A stretch of 64,000 bases of DNA, from assembly GCA_050744865.1 (NCBI GenBank), contig JBOGHW010000001.1, positions 29,848 to 93,847 on the forward strand, written 5' to 3'. Positions 32,850 through 41,184 of this stretch are shown piece after piece. Under the pieces are notes generated by a model. That model worked only from the letters and a program-made list of their open reading frames with translations. It was not told where the DNA came from and searched no databases. This stretch comes from JAKACA01 sp050744865 (GTDB lineage: Bacteria; Actinomycetota; Acidimicrobiia; Acidimicrobiales; Bog-793). The position numbers and the translations under genes were made by a program. Numbering within the stretch: position 1 is the stretch's first letter; each line of letters opens with the position of its first letter.

Positions 32850-34016
32850 TCAGCCGGAGGCCAAGCGATAAGCCGCGACATGTGCTTCGGCGGTTCGATC
32901 CCATGTGAAGCTGCCGGCACGGGCGACTCCGGAGTCTTGCCGCCGTGCTCGTTCGCTTGCGGACGCGCCCAGCGCCGCCACGAGCGCACCTGCGAGCGCT
33001 TCGGGTTCGCCCGCCGGGCACGTCCAAGCCGAGTCGCCAGCCACTTCGGACATTGCCGTGGCCGAGGTGGTAACCAGAGGTGCCCCGCAGGCAAGGGCCT
33101 CGAGCGCCGGCAAGCCGAAACCCTCCTCGTACGAAGGGTAGGCCACCACCGCAGCTCGCCTCAGCAGCGCCGGCACGCTCTCGTCGGCGACGTAGCCGAG
33201 GCGCCGGATCCTCGACCCGAACGGGCTGGCCTCGATGGCGGCCTCCACCCCGCTTGACCCCCAGCCGGTCAGACCGGCCAGGACGAGCTCGAGCTCCGGC
33301 ACGTCAGGTGCCACCAAGTTGAAGGCGCCTAGGAGGTCGGCAACACCTTTGCGCGGCTCGTTCGTGCCCAGATGAAGTATGTACGGCGTGGATCCGCCGA
33401 CTCCCGCCTGGGTCACGAGGACAGCGTCGAGCTCGGCTTCCTCCGGCCCGCCCGCCGGCCGGAAGCGCCTGTGGTCAACTCCGTGCGGGATGACAGCCAC
33501 GGCGCCCACAGGCGCAAGCAGTGCCTTCAACCGCTCTGCGGTCAGTTCGCTGACGCAAATTATTACGTCTGCTCGAGTGGCCGACCGCTTGATCGCCTGG
33601 CGGAAGAAGGGCACTTTTGCCTTCTCGTGCCACTCGGGGTGGTCGAAGAATGTCATGTCATGCACGGTGACAACAGCCGGTACGCCGCCAAGCCGGCGCG
33701 GCAGCGTGTAGTGCGGGCCGTGGTGCACCCTGATCGCCGGCGGCCCGGCGCGGCCGATAGCAGGCCCAAGCAGCGCCTGCTCGAAGCCGACCCGCCACGG
33801 CCGCGAGTCGGGGGCGATGGCCAGCACCGTGGAGGACGGTGCCAGCTGGCGCCAGCGAGCACCATCACTGCGGCGGGCTACAAGAGTCAGGGCGAGCGCC
33901 TCGCTGCTCCCGAGTACCCTCGCCAGCTCGACCACGTAGCGGCCTGCTCCCGCCGGCCGAGCCGGTATGGCACTGACGTCCAAGCTGACCGCCAGGCGCT
34001 CGTAACCGGCTGTCAT
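32850..34016 (-). CDS. GT4 family glycosyltransferase
   Basis: This 388-residue GT-B glycosyltransferase of family 4 has an N-terminal acceptor domain with a glycine-rich loop (PAGAGRYVVELAR), VHHGPHYTLP and VTVHDMTFFDHPEWH, and a C-terminal donor domain with HLGTNEPRKGVADLL and the EX7E motif YEEGFGLPALEALACGAPLV. The specificity is unknown; a GDP-mannose or GDP-deoxymannose donor is suggested by the neighbours. ATG34016 overlaps the upstream transferase by 4 bp. Confidence 0.87.
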   Translation of the reverse strand: MTAGYERLAVSLDVSAIPARPAGAGRYVVELARVLGSSEALALTLVARRSDGARWRQLAPSSTVLAIAPDSRPWRVGFEQALLGPAIGRAGPPAIRVHHGPHYTLPRRLGGVPAVVTVHDMTFFDHPEWHEKAKVPFFRQAIKRSATRADVIICVSELTAERLKALLAPVGAVAVIPHGVDHRRFRPAGGPEEAELDAVLVTQAGVGGSTPYILHLGTNEPRKGVADLLGAFNLVAPDVPELELVLAGLTGWGSSGVEAAIEASPFGSRIRRLGYVADESVPALLRRAAVVAYPSYEEGFGLPALEALACGAPLVTTSATAMSEVAGDSAWTCPAGEPEALAGALVAALGASASERARRQDSGVARAGSFTWDRTAEAHVAAYRLASG

Positions 34017-35275
34017 GCCTCGCCCCTGTCTGGCCCGGGCTCACCTCCGGCGCCAGCCAGCCGTCCCCAGAGGGCAAGGTGGCGGCGGGCCGACTCCTCC
34101 CAGGTCAAGCCCGTGACAGCCCTCGCCGCGGCGACCACAAGCTCCGCTCGTGCCGAGGCGTCGGTCGCCAACTCGCCGAGGGCACCGGCGATTGCCTCGG
34201 TCGACTCCGGGTCGACCAGGCGGGCTGCCGAGGGCGCCAGCTCGAGCACGCTCGGCACTCCCGTGCTGGCAATGAGCGGGGCGCCCGCAGCCAGTGCCTC
34301 CATGGCGGGCAGGCCGTAACCCTCGGCCAGCGGCACGTAGGCCACCATCGTCGCAGCCGCGTAGAGGCCGCTCAGCACTCCACCTGACGTCTGGCCGGCA
34401 AGAACGACGCCTTCGGCCCCCGAGAGCGCGTCTCCCCAGCCCGCCGGCCCGACGATGACCAGGCGAAGGGCTTCGGGCAGGTCCTTGCGGACCGAGGTGT
34501 ACGCCTCGACCAGGCGGCGCAGGTTCTTGCGGGGCTCGAGCGTGCCGACGCTCAAGATGTAGCCGCCCTCGACACCGAGCTTGGCCAAGAGTCGTCGGGC
34601 GCCAGTCGCGTCCGGTGAAGCCAGGTGGTCGACTCCGTGCGGGATGACTTCGATCCGGGCGGGGTCGAGCTCCGCGGTGGCTTGCCGGAGGGCCATTGCG
34701 GCCGCTCGTGACGGCATCACGACAGTTGCGCGGCTGCGGCAGACGCGGCGCAGTGCCGCCTCGTGCCAGGCAAGGCCGCGGCGGGGGAATGTCGCCGGCG
34801 CCTGCCGCCAAGCCACGTCGTGGATCATGACGGTGAGCGGTACCCCGCCCGTAGGCGGAACCGCCATCGAGACGCTGTGCACGACATCGGACCGGGTCCG
34901 CAGCGCCCCGCCGCCCGAACTCCAGAGCCGGGTGACGACGGCGCCTGGCAGGGAGCCCAGGAAGCTCGACCCGGCGCTGGCTGCCACCTTTGCCAGCGGC
35001 TCACCCCACCACTTCCCCAGTATCTCCAGCTCGGCCACCTCGAGGGCGGAGGCATAAGCGGCGAGAGGGTCGTCGCCGCGGCCCATGTACGGGGTCGCCA
35101 GCAGGCCGAGGCGACGCGGGCGAGGCGAGGAAGTGCCTGCGGACACCTCGCCGAGTCCCTTCAAGAGCCCGAGTGCGTACGTACCTATCCCGCCCGGTAC
35201 CCGGCGCCGTAGCTGCTCGACAACCACCGAGATGTCGAGGCCCGCCTCCTCTGGCCTCGCCTCAGCGCCTCTCAT
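34013..35275 (-). CDS. GT4 family glycosyltransferase
   Basis: This second GT4 enzyme has 420 residues. The N-terminal loop is VPGGIGTYALGLLKGL, followed by VMIHDVAWRQAP and PHGVDHL; the donor domain has SVGTLEPRKNLRRLVEAY and EGYGLPAMEALAAGAPLIAS (EX7E). It overlaps the gene before it by 14 bp and the one after it by 4 bp. The three neighbouring GT4 proteins share layout but differ clearly in sequence, which suggests successive different sugar additions. Confidence 0.87.
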   Translation of the reverse strand: MRGAEARPEEAGLDISVVVEQLRRRVPGGIGTYALGLLKGLGEVSAGTSSPRPRRLGLLATPYMGRGDDPLAAYASALEVAELEILGKWWGEPLAKVAASAGSSFLGSLPGAVVTRLWSSGGGALRTRSDVVHSVSMAVPPTGGVPLTVMIHDVAWRQAPATFPRRGLAWHEAALRRVCRSRATVVMPSRAAAMALRQATAELDPARIEVIPHGVDHLASPDATGARRLLAKLGVEGGYILSVGTLEPRKNLRRLVEAYTSVRKDLPEALRLVIVGPAGWGDALSGAEGVVLAGQTSGGVLSGLYAAATMVAYVPLAEGYGLPAMEALAAGAPLIASTGVPSVLELAPSAARLVDPESTEAIAGALGELATDASARAELVVAAARAVTGLTWEESARRHLALWGRLAGAGGEPGPDRGEA

Positions 35276-36425
35276 TGCAAGCTTCCCGGTAGAGGTCGAT
35301 CATCGCCCTGGCAGTCGCATCCCACGTGTACATGGCGGCACGAGCCCTGCCGCGGGCAACGAGCTCGGCACGCAGGGACGAGTCTCCGATGACACGGAGC
35401 AAGCCTGAAGCCAGCTCGGCCACGTCACCGGAGGGCACGATCACCGCACCGTCGCCCAGCACCTCCCTCGTCGGGCCTGCGTCGCTCGCCACCACCGGTA
35501 CACCGGCGGCCATGGCTTCGAGGGGAGGCAAACCAAAGCCTTCGTACAGGGAGGGGTAGGCGAGCACGCTGGCGCCTGCCACGAGAGACGAGAGACGCTC
35601 TCGGCTGACGTAGCCGAGGCGGCGCACGCGGGCGGCGGACCCCGTTGCTTGGATCGTCTCTTCAAGGGCCTGGCTCCCCCAGCCCTCTGCTCCGGCGATG
35701 ACCAGGCCAAGGTCGGGCTCCTCCTGCATGATCTGGCTGAACGCGCTCACGAGCGTGGGGTAGTCCTTGCGGGGCTCGATGGTGCCTACCGCAAGGACAT
35801 AGGGCCGCTGGCGGGCCGGCCCGCTGGCACCTGTGGCGGAGGGATCTGCGGCAGGAGGATCTGCGGCGACGCCCGGTGAAGGCGACGGTGCCCCTGCCAG
35901 CGGGACGACGCGCACTCGCGAGGCGTCGGCACCGGCCAGCTCCACGAGCTCGTCGGCGCCGAAACGAGTCACCGCGTGCACGAACGCCCCCGAAGCGAGC
36001 GCCCGCTTCAGGAGGCCGGGATAGGCGAGCGTCGCCGGCGAGCACAGTTCGGGGTATCGCCAGGCCGTCATGTCGTACACGCTCACCACCCTTGCCAGGC
36101 GCTTGGAGGGGGGCACCACGTAGTTCGTGCCGTGCACCACCTCGGCGGGCCCGGCGAGCATCTCGGCCGCCGGGAACGGCCCATGCCGCCAGGCCGCGTT
36201 CACCAGCCGGGCCGGCACCCGCAGGGACTTCAAGCTCACGCCGCCAGGTAGCCGGCGGCGGACGAGAGCGGGATTCGCGCTCACCGCGTAGCCGTGCACC
36301 TCGACTTCCGGCCTGGCCAGCAATGCTGCGAGAAGGTTGGCGCAAAAGGTCCCGACACCGGTGGGCGAGCCGGAGAGCGGAAGCAGGTCGAGGGCCACCC
36401 TGATCGGGTCTCTGCCGCCGCTCAC
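35262..36425 (-). CDS. GT4 family glycosyltransferase
   Basis: This third GT4 enzyme (387 residues) has SPTGVGTFCANLLAALL near the N-terminus, SVYDMTAWRYPELC, and the donor-site blocks AVGTIEPRKDYPTLVSAF and LYEGFGLPPLEAMAAGVPVV. An Ala/Pro-rich insertion occurs at about 203-225. GTG36425 overlaps the cofE stop (GTGA). The longer open frame up to 36659 runs through cofE and is excluded. Confidence 0.87.
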   Translation of the reverse strand: MSGGRDPIRVALDLLPLSGSPTGVGTFCANLLAALLARPEVEVHGYAVSANPALVRRRLPGGVSLKSLRVPARLVNAAWRHGPFPAAEMLAGPAEVVHGTNYVVPPSKRLARVVSVYDMTAWRYPELCSPATLAYPGLLKRALASGAFVHAVTRFGADELVELAGADASRVRVVPLAGAPSPSPGVAADPPAADPSATGASGPARQRPYVLAVGTIEPRKDYPTLVSAFSQIMQEEPDLGLVIAGAEGWGSQALEETIQATGSAARVRRLGYVSRERLSSLVAGASVLAYPSLYEGFGLPPLEAMAAGVPVVASDAGPTREVLGDGAVIVPSGDVAELASGLLRVIGDSSLRAELVARGRARAAMYTWDATARAMIDLYREACNERR

Positions 36426-37129
36426 CTGAAGAGATCTTCGCCCGGAGGACGTACCACCTCGCCTCGCACGGAACCGTCGCCGAGCATGGCCGGGTCGACG
36501 CCGCGGACCACGGCCACAGGTATCCCGCCTGCCTTGCCCATGACAAGCTCGGCAGCGGCCGCGATCTCGTCGACGACGCAGACCTCGGTGGCGACAAGGG
36601 TCCTGCCCAGCGCGTCTGTCGTGCCACGGAGGTCGACGATGCCGCGGACGCCGGCACAACCGATCGCCACGTCAGTCACGCCGCGCCGCCATGCCCGGCC
36701 GAAAGTGTCGGACACGATGACACCGACTTCGTGGCCAGTCCTGGCGCGCAACCCGTCCCGCAGCCGACGGGCGGACCTGTCGGAGTCGACAGGCAACAGA
36801 GCGGCGTAGCCGTCGGCCATGTTCGACAGGTCGACGCCGGAGTTGGCGCAAACAAAGCCGTGCCTTGTCTCGGTGACGATGAGGTCGCCGCGCCGGCGCA
36901 GGATCCGGACGGCTTCGGCTTCTGCGAGCTGGCGCTTGGCGTCCGGGTCGGCGGCGTCGACTTCGACGACACGGCCCTCGGCCTTGGACACGATCTTCTG
37001 CGTCACGACCACCACGTCGCCGCTCTCCAGCTCCGTAGCGGCGGCGATCATGCCGGCGACGTCGTCTCCGCGGGCAATCTCGGGCAGACCGGTGACTGCG
37101 AAGACGGTCAGGGCTCTCGGCTCGCTCAA
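36422..37129 (-). CDS. cofE: Coenzyme F420-0:L-glutamate ligase
   Basis: CofE adds gamma-linked glutamates to F420-0 using GTP. The 235-residue protein shows VVVVTQKIVSKAEGRVV, RHGFVCANSGVDLSN and VSDTFGRAWRRGVTDVAIG, all family blocks. Mycobacterial FbiB carries an extra C-terminal nitroreductase-like domain of about 200 residues, which is missing here. TTG37129 overlaps the cofD stop (TTGA). It lies between F420 gene cofD and a glycosyltransferase inside one coupled operon. Confidence 0.92.
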   Translation of the reverse strand: MSEPRALTVFAVTGLPEIARGDDVAGMIAAATELESGDVVVVTQKIVSKAEGRVVEVDAADPDAKRQLAEAEAVRILRRRGDLIVTETRHGFVCANSGVDLSNMADGYAALLPVDSDRSARRLRDGLRARTGHEVGVIVSDTFGRAWRRGVTDVAIGCAGVRGIVDLRGTTDALGRTLVATEVCVVDEIAAAAELVMGKAGGIPVAVVRGVDPAMLGDGSVRGEVVRPPGEDLFR

Positions 37130-38064
37130 CTCGAGACAGCCCCGACCGACTCGACGGCAGTGCGGGCAAGTGCGGCCGCGACCGCCGGTGTCGACATGAC
37201 CGTCGGAGTCACTACGCATGCCAGGCCTTCGGACTCGACACTTTCGGCGTCGGAGGCGTCTGCTTCGTCCACGACGAGTGTCCCAGCCACGCCCGCCAGC
37301 CAAGCGGCCACCCCGGCTGAGCGGGCAAGGCCCCCGAGCTCTGCCAACAGGCGGTCCGCCGGTCCCTTCAGGGCAACCCCGCCCACGAGGGGCGACACGG
37401 CCACGACGCTGTCCCGCCGGGCTGCCAGGGCGGGACGGATGCCCGGCACGGCGAGAATCGGGTCGATCGACACCACGGGATTGCTCGGGGCGATGACGAT
37501 TGCGGTGGCGGTGCCGAGAGCCTCGAGAACCCCCGGGGCAGGGAACGACTCGCCGGCACCGGCAAAGCTGACGCGGCGCACAGCCACGCTGTGACGGAGC
37601 TTCACGAAGTACTCCTGGAAGCTCACCTCCCGCCCGCTCGCCAGCTCGAGGCGGGTCCGAACCGGCTCGTCGGCCATGGGCAACAACCGCAGCCCCAAGC
37701 CGAAGGCGCGGGTGATCTCCGCCGTCACCTCGCTCAAGGTCGCACCTTCAGCCAACCGGCCGGTGCGATACAGGTGCGTCGCCAGGTCGAGGTTCCCGAG
37801 GCGGAACCAGGTCTCGCCTCCCAGCTCTTCGAGCGCAGCCATCGTGGTGAAGTCGTCGCCGGCCAAACCCCATCCTGTCGCCGGATTTACCCTGCCCGAC
37901 AGCGTGTAGGTGATCGTGTCGATGTCCGGGCTGATCGACAGGCCGTGCAGCACGGCGTCGTCGCCGGTGTTGACGATGGCGACGATCTCGCTCTGGTCCA
38001 CGACCTGGACGAGGCCGGAAAGGAAGCGGGCGGCCCCGACCCCGCCGCAGAGCACCGCTATCAC
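37126..38064 (-). CDS. cofD: 2-phospho-L-lactate transferase-type CofD (FbiA)
   Basis: CofD/FbiA joins the phospho-three-carbon unit to Fo, giving F420-0 or, in actinobacteria, dehydro-F420-0. The 312-residue protein has the N-terminal CGGVGAARFLSGL, NTGDDAVLHGLSISPDIDT and SPLVGGVALKGPAD blocks. GTG38064 overlaps the epimerase stop by 4 bp; a 24-codon longer frame is unnecessary. cofC/fbiD and the Fo synthase genes are not in the window. Confidence 0.92.
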   Translation of the reverse strand: MIAVLCGGVGAARFLSGLVQVVDQSEIVAIVNTGDDAVLHGLSISPDIDTITYTLSGRVNPATGWGLAGDDFTTMAALEELGGETWFRLGNLDLATHLYRTGRLAEGATLSEVTAEITRAFGLGLRLLPMADEPVRTRLELASGREVSFQEYFVKLRHSVAVRRVSFAGAGESFPAPGVLEALGTATAIVIAPSNPVVSIDPILAVPGIRPALAARRDSVVAVSPLVGGVALKGPADRLLAELGGLARSAGVAAWLAGVAGTLVVDEADASDAESVESEGLACVVTPTVMSTPAVAAALARTAVESVGAVSS

Positions 38065-39011
38065 TTCGACGCCTTGTCCCGCTCGAACTCGAGGACTCTG
38101 CTCATGCCCTCCTCGAACGTAGTGAAGGGGCGCCACCCGAGATGGATGCCCGCCCGGTCAGGGTCGAGCGCGATGCGTGCCACGTCGCCCGGCCGCTCCG
38201 CCACGTGCCTGGGGGGCGCGGTGCTGCCGGCGAGCTTGCTCATGCGGGAATGGATGTCGAGAACCGATATCTCAGCACCTGTACCGATGTTGAGCACGAG
38301 GCCACCGCCGCGCTTGGCCGCCCGGGCGAAGGCGTCGACGACGTCGTCGACGAACACGAAGTCCCGCGTATGAGTGCCATCGCCTTCGATCTTGCACACG
38401 CGGCCGGCCACGAGGTTGCTGGCGAAGATGGCCATCACACCGCCCTCCCCGGCGGAGTCCTGCCGGGGGCCGTAGACATTGGCAAGGGCAAGGGCCGTGA
38501 ACTCGAGGCCGTGCAGTTCGCGGTAGACGGCGAGGTAGTCGATGGCCGCCATCTTCGAGACCCCGTAGGGCGACAGCGGGGCGTGGGGGGCGTGCTCGGC
38601 GACAGGCAGGTCCGCCGGGTCGGGGTTGCCGTAGAGCGAACCGCCGCTGGCGGCGTAGACGACCTTGCGAACCCTGCTCCGGGACGACGCCTCGAGCAGC
38701 TTCAAAGTGCCGATGATGTTGACCTCGGCGTCGCGTACCGGGTTCTTGACCGAGAAGCTCACGTAGGCCTGGGCTGCAAGGTGGAAGATGACCTCGGGGC
38801 GCCTGCTGGCGACCAGCTCGGCCAAGGCATCGTCGCAGATGTCGAGGTGGTGGAAGCGGAAAGGGCCACCGACTGCGCGGGCCTCGGCCAGGTTGGCGAG
38901 AGCTCCCGTCGACAGGTCGTCGACGGCGTCGACCTCGTGGCCCTCGGCCAGGAGGCGGTCGACGAGCGCCGACCCGATGAATCCCGCGCCGCCCGTCACC
39001 AGCGCCTTCAT
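38061..39011 (-). CDS. NAD-dependent sugar epimerase (GalE-like SDR)
   Basis: This extended SDR of 316 residues has the NAD loop GGAGFIGSALVDRLL, DDLSTG (adenine-ribose contact), FHLAAQAYVSFSVKNP, and the catalytic Ser and Tyr-Lys in YAASGGSLYG and YGVSK. ALANVYGPRQ and GDGTHTRDFVFVDDV are typical of nucleotide-sugar 4-epimerases. UDP-glucose is the family's usual substrate, but the operon is otherwise built around GDP-mannose, so the substrate is open. ATG39011 overlaps the pyrophosphorylase stop by 4 bp. Confidence 0.82.
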   Translation of the reverse strand: MKALVTGGAGFIGSALVDRLLAEGHEVDAVDDLSTGALANLAEARAVGGPFRFHHLDICDDALAELVASRRPEVIFHLAAQAYVSFSVKNPVRDAEVNIIGTLKLLEASSRSRVRKVVYAASGGSLYGNPDPADLPVAEHAPHAPLSPYGVSKMAAIDYLAVYRELHGLEFTALALANVYGPRQDSAGEGGVMAIFASNLVAGRVCKIEGDGTHTRDFVFVDDVVDAFARAAKRGGGLVLNIGTGAEISVLDIHSRMSKLAGSTAPPRHVAERPGDVARIALDPDRAGIHLGWRPFTTFEEGMSRVLEFERDKASK

Positions 39012-40087
39012 GGCTGCCCGATCTTCTCGCCTTCGTGCACCGCGCCCTGCCGGACCTCGCAGCCGCCGCGGACCACGGTGAGGGCTGTCAGCTTCGCCTG
39101 GCTGCCGACGACAGCGCCAGGTCCGATTATCGAGTCCTCGACGACCGAGCCCTCATCGACGACGCAGCCTGCCATGACGACCGAGCGCTCCACCACGGCG
39201 CCTGCGCGGATCGTGGCGCCGCCGAGAACGACGGCGTCGGCTACGACGGCCCCGGCCTCGATCACGGCGCCTGCTCCCACATAGGCCACCCCGGGCAGGG
39301 CGCCCTCGACCCGCGCGTCAGCGGCGACGAACACGCCCGGGGCGACCTCGGGAAGCGCAGGGCGGGAGCCGGCCGTGCGGAGCCCCCTCAAGATGTCCAG
39401 CTGGGCATCGAGGTACTTGGCGTGGGTGCCGCAGTCGAGCCAGTAGGCGTCCGAGGCCATCGCGAAGAGCCCGTTGCCCGCAACGACGGCCGGGAAAGTC
39501 TCGCGCTCGATCGACACCCGCCGGCCGGCCGGGATGCGCTCGAGCACCGACGGCTCGAGCACGTAGACGCCGGCATTGATGAGGTTGGTCGGTGCAGTGC
39601 CCGGTGCAGGCTTCTCGATGAACGCCGAGACGGCTCCCCCCTCGTCGGTGACGACGACGCCGAACGCCGACGGGTCCTCGACAGGAGTGAGATAGACAGA
39701 GGCCTCGGCCGACCGCGCGGCATGGAATCTGACGAGGTCGGCGGCGTCGAAGTCGGTCAGGATGTCCCCGTTCATGACAACGAAACGATCCTCCACTCCT
39801 CCCACTCCCGCCGCGAAGCGGATAGCACCGGCCGTGTCGAGCGGTTCGGGCTCGACGGCGTACACCAGCTTGACACCGTCGATGACGCCGGTTGGGAAGG
39901 CCTCGATGAAGGCGTTGGGCCTGTAGCCGAGCGACAGGATTGCCCGGTCGATACCACAAGTGCCGAGCCAGGCGACGACGTGCTCGATGAGTGTGCGGTC
40001 CACGACGGGAAGCATCTGCTTGGGAGCGTCGTAGGTAAGGGGACGCAGCCGCGTGCCCTCTCCTCCGACAAGGACGACCGCGTCCAT
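39008..40087 (-). CDS. Mannose-1-phosphate guanylyltransferase-type nucleotidyltransferase
   Basis: This 359-residue sugar-nucleotide pyrophosphorylase has the activator loop VVLVGGEGTRLRPLT and Lys in DAPKQMLPV, GDILTD (metal Asp) and IEKP, followed by a left-handed beta helix of hexapeptide repeats (about 250-345, VGAGAVIEAGAVVADAVVLG). The order of domains and the GEGTRLRPLTYDAPK block fit the GDP-mannose type; a glucose-1-P enzyme cannot be fully excluded. It starts the coupled glycan/F420 operon; 48 bp separate it from the next upstream gene. Confidence 0.82.
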   Translation of the reverse strand: MDAVVLVGGEGTRLRPLTYDAPKQMLPVVDRTLIEHVVAWLGTCGIDRAILSLGYRPNAFIEAFPTGVIDGVKLVYAVEPEPLDTAGAIRFAAGVGGVEDRFVVMNGDILTDFDAADLVRFHAARSAEASVYLTPVEDPSAFGVVVTDEGGAVSAFIEKPAPGTAPTNLINAGVYVLEPSVLERIPAGRRVSIERETFPAVVAGNGLFAMASDAYWLDCGTHAKYLDAQLDILRGLRTAGSRPALPEVAPGVFVAADARVEGALPGVAYVGAGAVIEAGAVVADAVVLGGATIRAGAVVERSVVMAGCVVDEGSVVEDSIIGPGAVVGSQAKLTALTVVRGGCEVRQGAVHEGEKIGQP

Positions 40088-40135
40088 CAGGCGAGCGTGC
40101 CGTTCGCAGGCCTTTGCGATCTCACGGCCGGGTGC

Positions 40136-41173
40136 TCAGGGCTTGGTGGTGGAGGACGTGGTGGCCGCGGCGGTGGAGGACGTCGTGGCCGGCCCGATCG
40201 TGGTCGTGGTCGTCGCCACCGTGGACGGGATCGTGCTGGTGGTGGACGTCGGTGCCGTGGCCGTCGGGTTCTCGATGAGGAAGTCCTGGATGTCCTTGCG
40301 GGCGGCGACCGGCGGCTGCGGGATGGCCACGCCCTTGGGAAGCAGCGCGATGGTGATGAGCTGGCCGTTCACAAAGCGGACGGCGCCGATGTCAGACGTG
40401 TAGACGGTCCCGGACTTCGCGGTGGGCGAGGGCCACGCCTCGGCCTCGAGCACACCTGTCTTGCCGGCCATCGGCGTGCCGGCCGGGCACTTCGTGCCTG
40501 TCTTCAGCACCGTCGGAGGCAGGGTCTTGGTCGGTGTCGTGGTCGTCGTTGTCGACGACGTCGTGGACGTGGAGGTCGAGCTTGAGCTGGTCGTCGATCC
40601 CGCCGACTTCGGTTGCGTCGTGGTTGTCGTGGTGGTGGAAGACGTGGTGGTCGAGGTGCTCGACGTGGTAGTGCTCTTGCCCTTGGCGACAGTCGTCGTG
40701 GTGGTCGTCGTCGTGACCGGCACGACCTTGCCCGGGACCGAGAGCAGCAGGCTCGTCAGCGTGATGCTGTTGGTCGACAAGTAGGCGCCGAGGGTGGCCT
40801 TGTCGCCCTCGTAGGCGGTCGGGTCCGTCGGGTTGTTTCCTGGTGCGATCACGACGATACCGTTGCTCGAGTTGGAGAACGCTTCGTCAGGCAGGGATGT
40901 CTCGGGCAGGAGCGAGTCGGACAGCTTCCCGCAGTCGTCCGTCGCCACGGCGGCCACCCACTCGTCGCCTGCAGTGGGCGGCGTTGCCTTGGCCGCCACC
41001 TTGGGCAACGGGTGAATCCTCTCGTAGCGGCTGTAGGCGATAAGCGAGACGCCGAGAAGGACGATGACAAGGACCGTGAGGTACCACGTCAATGGCGTCT
41101 GCTGGCGGTAGGAGCGGCCGCTTCCGACGGCTGCGGCGCGCGCGACCCTACGGCTGAAGTTTTCCCGGGGCAC
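40136..41173 (-). CDS. Membrane-anchored Thr/Ser-rich hypothetical protein
   Basis: This protein of 345 residues is not recognised. It has a basic cytoplasmic start (1-26), one transmembrane helix (about 27-47), then an extracytoplasmic part. Two folded-looking segments (about 60-150 and 222-305), each with a single cysteine (Cys81 and one near 228), are separated by a Thr/Ser tract of about 60 residues (156-215), and a second Thr/Ser tract ends the protein (308-345). Such tracts are often flexible, glycosylated wall spacers. It lies between the GDP-sugar operon and the WbbL-like transferase, so an envelope role is plausible. Confidence 0.65.
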   Translation of the reverse strand: MPRENFSRRVARAAAVGSGRSYRQQTPLTWYLTVLVIVLLGVSLIAYSRYERIHPLPKVAAKATPPTAGDEWVAAVATDDCGKLSDSLLPETSLPDEAFSNSSNGIVVIAPGNNPTDPTAYEGDKATLGAYLSTNSITLTSLLLSVPGKVVPVTTTTTTTTVAKGKSTTTSSTSTTTSSTTTTTTTQPKSAGSTTSSSSTSTSTTSSTTTTTTPTKTLPPTVLKTGTKCPAGTPMAGKTGVLEAEAWPSPTAKSGTVYTSDIGAVRFVNGQLITIALLPKGVAIPQPPVAARKDIQDFLIENPTATAPTSTTSTIPSTVATTTTTIGPATTSSTAAATTSSTTKP

Positions 41174-41184
41174 GATCGCTCACT

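Noticed and set aside
40520..40710. Apparent minisatellite
   Set aside because: It is the coding sequence of a Thr/Ser tract; the codons vary and there is no fixed repeat unit.
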